64,000 bases of DNA from Alviniconcha marisindica (Eukaryota; Mollusca; Gastropoda; Provannidae): NCBI GenBank assembly GCA_018857735.1, contig JABMCL010001675.1, positions 775,001-839,000 on the forward strand, read 5' to 3'. Within the stretch, counting starts at the first letter, position 1, and each line of letters starts with the position of its first letter. Positions 1 to 30,866 of the stretch are shown piece after piece. Below the pieces are notes generated by a model that saw nothing but the letters and a program-made list of their open reading frames with translations, had not been told where the DNA came from and searched no databases. The translations under genes were made by a program, and so were the position numbers.

Positions 1-342
1 ATTCGTAAGCTTATGCAAGGCATCAACAGACCCGATCGCAGCCACTACACCAGTACCACAGACTTTGCACTGTACTTGGGATATGTAATTATTACAGAGG
101 GTATGTGTTCACTGGCGGTGTAAACAACACCCGTCTCCCAGCAGCGACTCTAAGAACAGCAAGACAGGGCAAAACAAAGGCGAGGAAAGAGGTTTTGACG
201 AGGGACCCCCTAGAGCTGAGTAAAGCAGTGTTACACCTGTGTTGTATGATGATGATGATGATGATGATGTAGAGCTTCATGTCCTCGGATGTCGGTTGAC
301 ATATTAGGGACAAACTGTGACCAATGCCTAAGCATGGTTCGC

Positions 343-440
343 TGTTGCTTTACGTCCACAGAAACCATAAGGCTCATTAGGACGGGGAACCCAGCAGGAC
401 GGCCACCTCGACTTTCACACAGCTCCTGAACTCTGCCTCT
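343..440. repeat. Dispersed repeat, copy A
   Basis: About 95 bases closely match 5879-5975 in the same orientation. Shared words include tttacgtccacagaaacc and aggacggccacctcgacttt, followed by cacacagctcctga. The copies differ by substitutions and small indels, so this is an old interspersed element. Its class is not recognised. Confidence 0.7.
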
Positions 441-444
441 ATTG

Positions 445-446
<2 letters not shown>

Positions 447-513
<67 letters not shown>
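447..513. repeat. (GA)n microsatellite
   Basis: An uninterrupted GA dinucleotide tract of about 65 bases. Confidence 0.97.
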
Positions 514-516
<3 letters not shown>

Positions 517-956
517 TGCTGCTTCAGTAACGTTCACGGAGGCGAGAAGACCTATTAGGGACGGGGACGAGTGGGAAAAGGGGGACAGAAGAGTGAAACC
601 TCGAAACAGGCGCCAACCCGGAAGACCAAGGCTGCCGTGGACCGACGCCAGAGCAACAAAATGTTAAGGCGGTGTCCGTCCGGCATTGCGTAGCGACCAC
701 CGCACCATGCAATTGCTGTCTCAGCTGCTATGCCGAACAGAGTCACAAAGACAGTGTCCGTAGCTCCGCCGTTGGGAAACAACTGAAGCCAAAGAAGTCC
801 AAATCTCCAGCCCAGCTCCACCTCCCTGCTCTTGATCTCTTCTGGGCTAGCTTCTTCGTGAGAGTCCAGCTCGTCTCCTTCCTCTTGATATCGCCTGGAC
901 TCTGACGATTGTATTGTACTGTGTTGTGTCGTAAAGTCAGTCTTGTGTGTACGCAG

Positions 957-4451
<3,495 letters not shown>

Positions 4452-4983
4452 GGGGTCTCAGTCTGTTTGTATGATCAGCTCGTCATCGGTAGGCTTAACC
4501 CCTTCACTGCCACATCCTGTCAAATTCCCGGGCTGAAATGGGCATGCACACACCTACAGAACAGTATGTTTTCCGGCCCTGTAACACTTCTGCTTTTCAA
4601 TATTGAGCGTTTTGATGAAAGTATGTTCAAATGCTAAGGCGGAAAAGAAAAAGAAAAAGGCATAACGATTTCAAATTTCTGAAACAAGAATGATTGCTAG
4701 CGTTGTAAAAAAAAGATCCAAACACATGAAAAGTTCAACAGAACGCTAGTTATTAGGACAAGACAAAACCAGCAAATTTTCGGGTTTCAAATTTCAAATT
4801 TCGCACTCTTATTGGTCGTTCTCAAGTGACATTGTATAGCAATGAAAGGCTTAATAATGCCTTGGTAGCTGTTACGTCCAGAGAATCCCTCGGTTTATGA
4901 ACTTCTGTATGTAGTATTGTGTGTGTCTGTATTGACTTCCTTTGTTTTCCGTGATGATTGTCTGATCAGGTCTTGGACTGGAT

Positions 4984-5250
4984 TTCTCTTGTGGAATCTA
5001 GATGTATCCTCTTTATGTACTCTAAAACAGTTTTGCGGACTATTGTTGCCACATTAAAGGGGATTCCATGTCAAATTTCTCTTGTGGAGTCTAGATATAT
5101 CGTCTTTTTTGTATACTGAATCATTTTTGCGGACTATTTTTTGTTAATGTTAAAGGGGATTCCAGGTCGAGTTTCTCTTGTGGAGTCTAGATATATCCTC
5201 TTTTTGTATACTGAATCAGTTTTGCGGACTATTGTTGTTAAAGGGGACCC
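4984..5250 (+). repeat. Three tandem ~90-base repeats in the presumed 3' UTR
   Basis: Three imperfect copies (about 4984-5065, 5076-5160, 5169-5245) share tttctcttgtggagtctag, then a pyrimidine-rich stretch, then gttttgcggactatt and taaaggggattcca. They lie between the stop codon at 4451 and a candidate poly(A) signal at 5380, so they are probably transcribed in the 3' UTR of the EGF-ligand mRNA. Confidence 0.85.
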
Positions 5251-5379
5251 TAGATAAACACGCAATTTGGCCTGAAACGGTAGAAAAAGTTCAAATATTA
5301 TTTCCATTTGCTAGCTTCGTGTAGATGTCGGATCAATATTTATGCTACAGAAGTAACTCGTGTTGGTTTACTCTTTAAC

Positions 5380-5385
5380 AATAAA
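5380..5385 (+). terminator. Candidate poly(A) signal AATAAA of the EGF-ligand gene
   Basis: AATAAA occurs about 930 bases after the stop codon in the same orientation. A second AATAAA lies near 5753, so the real 3' end is not settled. Confidence 0.45.
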
Positions 5386-5878
5386 GACTGAGCAGAAAAA
5401 GGTTGGCTCGTGACATGGTTGACTGTGACATTTCTACCCCATCCCATGCCGACCTTGTTTTGCAGTTCTTGACGTCACAGACACAAACTGTTAATGTTAA
5501 TGTTAATGGTAAGTCGTGTTTTCGCAACTTTTAAATGTAGATTTCTAAAAACCAGGCCATAAAGTGACAGAAAAACGGCTGTGAATGTGGATGTTTTGTT
5601 TTTATTCCTTTTTGACGCCATAGGTCTGGGAGGAAAAAGTTCGTTAGCTGACAGTTTTTCGACGATGCTCAAAGGGCAGTAAGTCTGTAACAGACAACTC
5701 AAATTACATCAGACGTTTATTTCATAACTGACCACGCTGCTTACGCCAGCACAAATAAAACCAAAATCGTCTGAATCGAGACGGAACTTTTTCTTCTTCT
5801 CTTTTTTTTTTTACCATGGGCGGATGCGTCTCGTGTTTACGTGGGTGCTTGGGCGCTATGTTGTTGATGTTGTTGAAG

Positions 5879-5975
5879 TGTTGGTTTACGTCCACAGAAA
5901 CCGTAGGCTTAATTATTAGAGACGGGAGACCAGGACGGCCACCTCGACTTTCACACAGCTCCTGAGCTCTGGGGC
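5879..5975. repeat. Dispersed repeat, copy B
   Basis: Same element and orientation as 343-440, ending in the shared words cagctcctga and ctctg. It sits immediately before the fold-back array. Confidence 0.7.
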
Positions 5976-5995
5976 GCTATGTTGCTTCCACAGTC

Positions 5996-7500
5996 TTATT
6001 AGCACTAGTGACATTTCGGAGGGCGCTGACCGCGTCGGTGGACAGCTACACGGAGATAAAGACTGCAGTGGCGTAACCAATTCTGGCAGAGTTTGGAGGA
6101 AGGTGCCGGGAAGCGATGCTCGGAGTGTGCAGTTGACATTCACGCAGAAGGTGGATGAGTTCTGCAATGTAGGCCTGTAATTTAGAAGCGTATTTTCTGA
6201 TGCCTGAGAAACACTCAGCAGTTAAGGATAGCCAGCCCTTTAAACTAATACTGCGTTTGGAGCTCCCCCGAGCAAAAAAAAAAAAATGTTTGCAGTGGAC
6301 ATGTTTTGTGTGATTCGTTGTTTAGAAATATGTGTGCAAGTGTGTCACTGTTTTTTTTTCCCTTTGTTATAAATGGGTTTGTACTCGACAAAATTTGGAA
6401 AAAAATGTGTACACGAGGTTATAATTATATTTGCTCATAACCGTCATTTTTCGACGGAGGCACATGTGGCGTTTCCATTTGATTTGTAGTGATTTGCGTA
6501 TGTCTCCAAACTGACTGTCTGCATTATGTCTGTTTGCGTATGCCTGCCACCATTTGGAAGTTAGTACACACTCTTTTTGTTTTTCTTTTCTTTATCGTGA
6601 CCTAACAGTGACACAAGCCAGAGACACAAGCTGGCCTGAAAAGGTAAAATATTTTCATCCGCATGCATCATGTCGGGTTGTCCTGTCAGTATTAATTTAC
6701 ACAAAAAGAAGTATACTTTTTTGCGTCAACTTGAACTTGAGCTCCTCAAAAATAAGGCACAGCCATGTTTGTTTGCTCCTTACCAAACAAACAGGTAGTA
6801 GGATAGACAATGGTCGGCTCGTGACGTATTTGATATTTTTGCCACACATGCCAACCCACACTCCGAGCACCGCTTTCCGGAAGGAAGGATGTCGTAAACC
6901 AGTGCTTGGAGTTTGATGCCAACCCACACTCCGAGCATCGCTTTCCGGCACCTTCCTTTCGGAGGGAGCTGACCGCGTCGGTGGACTGCTGCACGGAGAT
7001 AAAGAGTGCATCGCTTTCCGGCACTTTCCTGCAAACTCTGCCAGATTTGGTTACGCCACTGAAGGGGTACTCCTTATCTCCGCTCAGCTGTCCACCGACG
7101 CGGTCAGCGTCCTCAGAAAGTTTTGGGTACTAATCACACCCCGAGCATCGCTTTCCGGAAGGAAGGATGTCGTAAACCAGTGCTTGGAGTTTGATGCCAA
7201 CCCACACTCCGAGCATCGCTTTCCGGCACCTTCCTTTCGGAGGGAGCTGACCGTGTCGGTGGACTGCTGCACGGAGATAAAGAGTGCATCGCTTTCCGGC
7301 ACTTTCCTGCAAACTCTGCCAGATTTGGTTACGCCGCGGGGGAAGGGGAAAAAACTCCTTATCTCCGCGCAGCTGTCCACCGACGCGGTCAGCGTCCTCA
7401 GAAAGTTTTGGGTACTAATCACACCCCGAGCATCGCTTTCCGGCACCTTCCTCCACAGGAAGGATGTCGTAAACCAGTGCTTGGAGTTCGATGCCAACCA
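5996..7500. repeat. Fold-back (inverted plus tandem) repeat array, MITE-like
   Basis: Three tandem units start around 6877, 7155 and 7450, with periods of about 278 and 297 bases. Each of the first two contains the segment gctgaccgcgtcggtggac...cggagataaag and, about 100 bases later, its near-perfect inverse ...cttatctccg...gtccaccgacgcggtcagc. A further copy at about 6026-6135 carries the central part in inverted orientation. Units could therefore extrude as hairpins. No transposase gene is present. The open frames across the array (repeating residues such as TASVDCC and PSFRRE) are by-products of the repeat. Confidence 0.85.
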
Positions 7501-10500
7501 TGTTTATGCCATCACTGATACAGGCGATGGGCACAAAATGGCAGCACTCATGGTCATTTTCGCAACGTTCAACCATCGATTTTTGACATACAGGACAAAA
7601 GCATTGAGTAAAAAATAAATTAATTTAAAAAAGCCCTGCGTCGCCGTTTTCTTGTTTGTTGTTTTTTAATTTTAATTTTTATATTGCATTCCTATGGATT
7701 AAGAACATGATGCTTCTCCATTTCAGTCCCCCTGTAATAAGATTTGTGTGATAATTGCCCAATGCCTGATGAGAAAACTCAGATGGTGTATTGCTGTTCA
7801 TAATCATGAAAGTTAAAGCATCAAGTGTCTTACCTAAGCTATAGCTCATTATCTGGTTTTGGGGTATCATTCGTACACAAGTATATATATATATGTATAT
7901 GTTACCTTGATATATTATTGTTGTGCAACTAACTGAATATGCTTCACATTTAATGTCAAGTGCAGTGTAAGAGTGCAATGTGTTCACGTTCTTTAAAAAA
8001 ATAAAATAAAATAAAGAACAGTTTACATTGAAAATAAGTTTATTCCAGTAGATGTCTGTATGCGTGTCTGTATGCACACACACACACACACACATACACA
8101 CACACAGAGTGTACAAAGTCAGCTCTGTGCCAGTAATTATTTTATTCATTTTCCCTCACTGCTATATCTATGAACCGAAGCAAAGCTACAAATCCACCTT
8201 TGTGAATGAAACCCTCAAGAAAAAGAGAAGAAGAAAAGAAGAAGAAGAGTGGTATCCAAAATATATCCATCATCATTTTTAAGCAAACCATGGAAAATAT
8301 GTGGACATCATATTTGCTGATCATTTTTAAGAACATCATGTATAATATACTTCTCATAAATGCATACAAAAATAATCCTTAGTTGGCTATTCCTATCTCC
8401 AGGCCATGGCTCCATATGTGACAGTCAAATTTGTGGCCATGAAGGAATTTTGAGGAGAAACAAGACTTTCCAGACATAAGTTATCCAGCTGAACAAGTCA
8501 TAACTGACATTTACAAGCAACAGTTAGCCAAAGCAAAACAAGTCAATCAGTGAACAACTTATTTGTCGCATAATTTTTACATGAAGTACAAGTTCAGCAC
8601 AAGAAGTGAGTTAGTAATTGGATTTTGATGTCCTGTCAAGTGCACCGGGTCACTTCAGGAAGATGAAACTCTGTCACCAGCAAATGCATATTTCAAAACT
8701 CTTATAATACATAAACCTTTTTTCAAGTCAAATGAACAAGACCAACCCATACGCAAATATAAAACAAAAAATACATCAAACACAAATGTTCAAAGAGTTA
8801 GTCCCTTCAACATTGCTCTCGTTAAAAAAGCATAATTATAAGGCTATAGTACATGAAAATTTGTGTAGTCTCAAATCTATCAGACAGCGACTTCTGTTAC
8901 ACAATTTTAACACAAAATGAGAAGCAAAAAGGCAATAGGCAGCATGATATCAGTTATCACAGTTGCGAGGAATTATTATGTTACAGTAACATGACACAAA
9001 AAAACTGTTCACATGCACAAATATCCATGTATTCTCCTCCCACACACACATTCACACACAAGACACACAAAAACACACGCTTCAACACATACCCACATGC
9101 ATAATGTACTCCCATGCATGTATGCACACCCTGGTCAAATACAATTTCAAGCAAGAAGACAATGACCTAAATTGCAAAATGAACATACTACAAAAAAGAG
9201 GAAGAGCTAAACCAAGGATTCAAGGATGTCTACTTTTTATCTCATAAAAGATTTTTTTAAAAAATTAAACCTCTTCAATGCAGCAAGATTATTCAATGCA
9301 ACCAAAAACAGAAAAAGAACATCAAAATTAACTAATTAAGATAACTGCAAACAAAATGTTAAAAACAGCCTATGCCATCAATCCATGATTCAGAATTTTT
9401 TGGCTTCCCTGACAAAATCTGGTAAGAGCTTAAATTTCTCTTCTTTTTGATGAAGACGTAAATCTACAGGCGTTATATGTAGTTATACGTTGTGAATTGT
9501 TAAAGATACTTTAAAAAAAAATTGCGCGACAATGATACACACAGCATCTGAAAGGAAAATGAAATCCCTCTCCAACAACATGTAAATGACACTTTGTACA
9601 TATTCTGTTCTCTTTTGGCAGGTTTAACTGGTGACCTACTTCAATTGGAAACCTGTGGTTACTACAGCAGAATGTTATCGGGGCCAAGACATTAACATCG
9701 GACAAAAACAAAACCCTGTCAAAAAGTAAGCGTTCAGTTGACTTACACTCCAGTACCCAAACGTCAATGTATACATGAACAAATATAAGCAGCAATACAC
9801 ACAAAAAGCAATTCAAGGGAGGCAGTCATAATAAAAAGACAGAGATGAGCTATAATTTCTCACCTGTTGTCTGTTTAGACAGGTCAGATATATGTATACA
9901 TATATTTGTATGTTGACTCCAATGCTACACTTAGCAGTATGAAGCTTGCTAGTTACAGCGCATATTTTCATGCTGCTGTGACCTTTAAATAGGTCATGGT
10001 CACAGAAACTGGTATAATGAGGTAAAGCTGAACTGAGTTTGTTACTGTACAATTTTCAAAAGATCTTGCTCAGACAAGAAATGAAAACGCACAACTTACA
10101 AGGCTTTTACCACACAGAGACTCCCAGGATTTCTTCTTTTATACCAGTCATCACTTCCTTTTATGACAAAAATGAGTATGCTCACAAAACAGCATTCCCA
10201 ACCTGCAATACGCACAACAATGGGCAAAAGAATTCTTAGTTAACACTAAGGCCTCATAAACTCTTCTGAAATATTTCAGTCTGCTAGGCAATTCAGCATC
10301 TTGCAAGATTCACGAGGCTCTGCACAGAAGGAGAGAAAAAAGAAAAAAAAGCCCTAACCAGTTGCCACATGTTACAGGGTACTAGTCGTATTTGTTGCCT
10401 AACATATTCTGGCAAACTAGATAATAATTAAAAAAATGAAAACTGACCAATAAGGTTTGGCAGCGAAAAAATACATTGGTATTTTCTTCAAAGCATAATG

Positions 10501-10782
10501 AATTGTTTTCTGGAAATACTGCAGCTTGTAGCACCAAGAACAATAAACAGACAAGGGACTGTTGCGTAGGTAAACTGCAGAACAAGATCAACAAAAGTTC
10601 ATCCAACTCACATTCATAATGGAAATTCTTATTATCTTACTCGACACTCCTGTTGCTTCGAAAATGGACCAAAGTCATTAAAACTGGTATGAACCAGTAA
10701 AGCTTGAAAGATGTTATTACTTTTGAGAAGGTTTTTGAGAGAGAGAGATAAATCGCATGCATGCATGCATGCACACAACCAT

Positions 10783-10822
<40 letters not shown>

Positions 10823-11287
10823 TCACACACACACTCACACACACACCCAGTGTCAGTTTTGGCCATGGCTGGAAGGAAGGAAGAACAAATAATACGAACG
10901 TGTCTTAATGTCCTCAGACATTAGGCTGCTCAGAGAAACAAACATGACTCATCATTATTGAGACCCATTTTTCCCCCCAGGCAGGTGAAATGGAGTAACC
11001 TCCCTTGTGGCTTCTCTCTGGGAGTTAAACTGATTCCACAAAGGAAAGTTAAATGAGAGAGAGAAAAAACTTCATTAAGGCACATTCAAATTTGCAATCT
11101 TTCTCAGAAGACAAACAATACAAAAAGTATACAATATGATAAACTGAGATTCAAAACCCTGCTGTGACTTTTTTGGCCTGTTTTTTCCCTTTGAGAGATT
11201 TTACCATGCCCTGTACCTGAAAACTTCAGATTCAAGTACCCTGCTGTGACAAAAACTTTTGTTTTTTAAAAACTGGTTAGAACTACA
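7501..11287. other. Gene-poor AT-rich DNA
   Basis: No exon with splice sites or recognisable protein was found. The stretch lies between the 3' end of the EGF-ligand gene (plus) and the 3' end of the acidic membrane-protein gene (minus). It contains a short CA tract (about 8074-8107), a compound CA/GCAT tract (about 10755-10850) and ordinary AT-rich sequence. A long minus-strand 3' UTR cannot be excluded. Confidence 0.5.
10755..10850. repeat. Compound GA/GCAT/CA microsatellite
   Basis: A short GA run near 10738-10747 is followed by gcatgcatgcatgcatgc and then about 70 bases of CA repeat with small interruptions. Confidence 0.9.
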
Positions 11288-11289
11288 AC

Positions 11290-11340
11290 ATACATATATA
11301 TCTATATATATATATCTATATATATCTATATATATCTATA

Positions 11341-11375
<35 letters not shown>

Positions 11376-11402
11376 ATATATATATATATATATATATATC
11401 TA

Positions 11403-11456
<54 letters not shown>
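11290..11456. repeat. Compound (TA)n/(TATC)n/(TC)n microsatellite
   Basis: Alternating TATATC blocks are followed by a (CTAT)n run (about 11341-11374), (TA)n, (TC)n and (TA)n again. Open frames rich in Ile-Tyr-Ile-Tyr over this stretch are artefacts. Confidence 0.95.
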
Positions 11457-11457
<1 letters not shown>

Positions 11458-11911
11458 AATGAAAACGTCTGATTCAAAAACCCTGCTCTGATGACTACTG
11501 CTGGTTTTCACTGCTTGTTCAATTCTACACTGTACAGTGCACAAAGGCAACTACAAATTGAAGATCATCATAATGCTGTTGTGGACTTTGTCAGATGGAA
11601 TTGTTGCAACCATATGTCTAACTGCACAAGTCAGTTTTATGTTTGCAAAGGGTAACTTTTGGGATCCTGAGTGCAAACAATACAAAGAACAAAGAATAAA
11701 TACGGACTGAGCATTTTCTAGATTTGATCAGCAACATTATATTTTACAGAGGTGCTGACCTGTGAATGGCTCTTCATACTGACTATACTTGCTAAAGTGT
11801 TTTCATTCAACACAGAACAAAACTCTTCTTTTTTTTTGCTGAAGATTGTTTTACGGATAGAATGCCATGATCAATGACAACAAATGATCATAATGTACAC
11901 ACAGTTGCTCA

Positions 11912-12212
11912 CTATTCAGCAGCCAGCAAAACCAGCCACAACTCAGCAGCCAGAAAACTTCTCCCTGCTCAGCAGCCAGAAAACTTCTCCCTGCTCAGCA
12001 GCCAAGAAAACTTCTCCCTGCTCAGCAGCCAAGAAAACTTCTCCCTGCTCAGCAGCCAAAAAACTTCTCCCTGCTCAGTAGCCAAGAAAACTTCTCCCTG
12101 CTCAGCAGCCAGAAAACTTCTCCCTGCTCAGCAGCTGAGAAAACTTCTCCCTACTCAGCAGCCGAGAAAACTTGGTCTAATCAGCAGCTGAGAAAACTTG
12201 TCCTTACTCAGC
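11912..12212. repeat. 27-base minisatellite
   Basis: About ten tandem units built on ctcagcagccaagaaaac plus ttctccctg. The period is a multiple of three, so a 105-codon open frame runs through it (SQENFSLLS repeats). It has no plausible splice borders or upstream exon and is treated as non-coding. Confidence 0.9.
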
Positions 12213-12968
12213 AGCCATGGCCTGGGCATGCGCCTTGAAGGGGAAGGTGAAGCTGCACTTCACACAAAAGGATGTTCCAAGAGTCGCTTTCCTTCCTCTC
12301 CAACACGCACAAAAGGTGTCTGATGTGTGGGTCTGCTGTTTTGCTGAAAAACAAGAACGAATTTTAAAGTATTGTCATGCCAACATTCTTCCAAGCGCTG
12401 GACAGGAAATCAACATAGCTCAACCAAAAACATACTAGTGGTTTAGCTCTCCATTTCATTTTTCATAATTTTTCATTGTTTAACTGTTGTTTAAGTGTCA
12501 TTTTGTTGCTTAATAAAGGGGATTACCCCCAAAAATTTGCATGTTGTGTTTTGTCCAAATAAACAGCGTTCTTTTGAACCTTTTGTGTGATTGCATGGAC
12601 TGAGTTTCACCCTGACATGATGGTATAGCTGACTAGGCAATGAACATTAAAGTATCCAAAATCAGTCAATAAGCCACGCATCCCAGCCCCTCCCATAACG
12701 TAGCTGGCAACAAAAAGAAACCCAAACACAACATGATTTGCTGCACAAGAACTAGAAACCGATGCACACTGTTCATAAAAATGACAGCCTGCTTACTTGG
12801 TGTAGAAGATTTTCATCCAATATACATATATATTCATAAACATATGCATCATTATAACATTAATTCAATTGCGATATTTTAAAGAAACTGGCCCCTTTAA
12901 ACATCTAAGAAACTGGCAGCAATGAAATGTCTTAGTATGATTTTTTAAAATAATTCTTGCATGGTACA

Positions 12969-13242
12969 GTTAGACTTCATAATCACATCCGCCAAATGAA
13001 CCTAAATATTTAGACTTCATAATCACTTCCGCCAAATAAACCTAAACATTTAGACTTCATAATCACTTCCGCCAAATAAACCTAAACATTTAGACTTCAT
13101 AATCACTTCTGCCAAATGAACCTAAACATTTAGACTTCACAATCACTTCTGCCAAATGACCCTAAACATTTAGACTTCATAATCACTTCTGCCAAATGAA
13201 CCTAAACATTTAGACTTCACAATCACTTCTGCCAAATGAACC
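12969..13242. repeat. 40-base minisatellite, 7 copies
   Basis: Seven units of about 40 bases contain tagacttcataatcacttc, gccaaatgaac and ctaaacatt. Units differ at a few fixed positions (cc/ct before gcc, ataa/atga), showing stepwise duplication. Confidence 0.93.
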
Positions 13243-13806
13243 ATGCATAAGCTGTGAACACTTCAAAATATCGCTATGAGCATTAGGAAACAAAAAGCTG
13301 ACATTGGAGCTTTGTTCTTTTCCCCAGCGGGGAAGACTGACAGGTTTGGGTGTGTGCTGAACTTTGCTCTTCTTTTACATGGAGTGCAGTGATTCTCACT
13401 ACAAAATATTTACCTTGTTAATGATCAAAACAAACAGTACAGAAGAGGTGGCGTTGCCCAGGTCTAAATTGTGTTCCTGATAAAGTCAGTACCAGCAGGA
13501 GCATAGCAGCAAGTTATTTTTAATTTTTTTAATTTAAGGGTTGGGAAGGGGGTGCAGGGGGGACAAAGTGGTGTTCCAATCTTCTTAACAGCTACTCAAC
13601 CAATGCTGATGGCACAATAGTAGCAAAACAATACCCAAACAAAATGAAGCTGATTTATCCCCCACCCAAAAAAAACAAAAAAATAAGAGAAGAAACACAC
13701 ACACACACACACACTCCAACTACCTCATTACAGATGTCAGGTGGAGTTAGGCCATTTGAGTACTGCTGAATATTAAGAATTACACTGACCCATAGCACAG
13801 CGAGAG

Positions 13807-13809
<3 letters not shown>

Positions 13810-13883
<74 letters not shown>
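13810..13883. repeat. (GA)n microsatellite
   Basis: About 70 bases of GA repeat. It lies just past the predicted stop codon of the minus-strand membrane-protein gene, so it would appear as (TC)n in that gene's 3' UTR. Confidence 0.97.
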
Positions 13884-13886
<3 letters not shown>

Positions 13887-13910
13887 CGGGTGGGGGGATC
13901 CAATTTCCCC

Positions 13911-29403
<15,493 letters not shown>

Positions 29404-29424
29404 GACAAACGGTAAACCTGACAA

Positions 29425-30448
29425 ACTGGAATTCCGCTGACACAGTTATCCAGATTCAGTGTTCAGCAACCGAATGAATTGCTGTATCCAAGTTTTCGTG
29501 ACGCGGTGGTTCGGAATTAGCGTGACACACCCATTTTTGTCCTCACAGATAGAGTCTGTTCTCTCACCCACCCGACTGACGTCTCTGATATAATAGCTCA
29601 AAAGTTACTTCCCTTGATTTTGCGAGCTGTTAGCGACGTGCCGTGATCGCTTACGGTAGTGAAAAGCCTATGGCGGGAGACTACAACGTAAAACTAGTTC
29701 AAGTATTTTTATGCTGGTGAGACTGAGGGAAAGGGGGTATTTCTGAATCTGTAAATTTAGTCTTAATTCTGTTTTAGCCTGTTCTTGCCGTTGACATATG
29801 CCAGAAGTGATCCTGTCACCAAAGATCGATCTTTGCTGTCGCTTTACACTACGACACTGTTGACAGTGACAGATATTGGCGATTTTGCAAGAAACCTTAC
29901 AACGTTACAATTTATTATTTTTATAACAGTATTATAGTATAAACATATTGGAGATGGGGGGAGGGGGTACCTATATCAATTTAGTTCTTTCCGCAGTGGC
30001 AGTTACTAATGCCAGACTGCCAGTGGAACTGATTTGTATGTCATTGCCTTTCCCACAAAGTTTGTGTTTTGCCCCTAATAATGGTCAGCCTGATATCCGA
30101 GGACATTAAGCCCCACATTATCAAGTTTGTGTGTGTGTGTGTGTGTGTTCTGTTTCTCTCTGGAGACTGTGTGCCCAGACGTGTGTGTGCGTCGTGCGTG
30201 CGTGTGTGTGTGTGTGTGTGTGTGGTGTGTGTGTGTGAGACTGAGAGAGTTATAACTTATATATATATATTGCTGTGGGGATGGCTTAAGGAGAAATTCA
30301 ATGTGTGAGTTTGTACATCTCGAACACAACCAACCAGCAATATATTGAGGCAACCTTCAATGGCACTGATAAAAAAAAAAGAAGCTTGAGAACTCCATGA
30401 GCTGCTGGACATACATGCACACACACACACACACACACACACATACAT

Positions 30449-30498
<50 letters not shown>

Positions 30499-30797
30499 CA
30501 GAAATTTGACCTCAAAAACTTTATTTTACAAGGATTTTAGATTAGGGTCAGTCAAAACCTGACAAATATTAGTAACAACTAGTCTTTGCTAAGCTACTGA
30601 TGAATAATATTAATAGATCTATAAACATAAATTAGAAAAGGGAGATGGAGATGAGAGAGAGACTGAGCGAGAGAAAGAAAGAGAAATGACTGTTTAAAAC
30701 AGTGAAACATTTCAAATTATTATTATTTTGTATTTACTGATCACAAGACTAAGAGCTGGGGTTGAACTGCCATAATTCTGCTGACTACTAGAACACA

Positions 30798-30866
<69 letters not shown>

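Larger units (their letters stand above)
1..956. other. Intronic or upstream flank of the EGF-ligand gene
   Basis: No convincing exon is visible. The stretch is presumably the intron preceding the first recognised exon of the growth-factor gene, because that exon begins at a splice acceptor (ag at 955-956). It contains an (ATG)n-like patch near 245-270, one copy of a dispersed repeat (343-440) and a (GA)n tract. The short open frames here have no recognisable domain. Confidence 0.5.

Noticed and set aside
11874..12191. 105-codon frame with SQENFSLLS repeats
   Set aside because: It is produced by the 27-base minisatellite, with no flanking exon, conserved domain or plausible start context.
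12217..12438. 73-codon frame starting MAWACALKGKVKLHF
   Set aside because: No domain, no splice context and no neighbouring exons. Length is within chance expectation.
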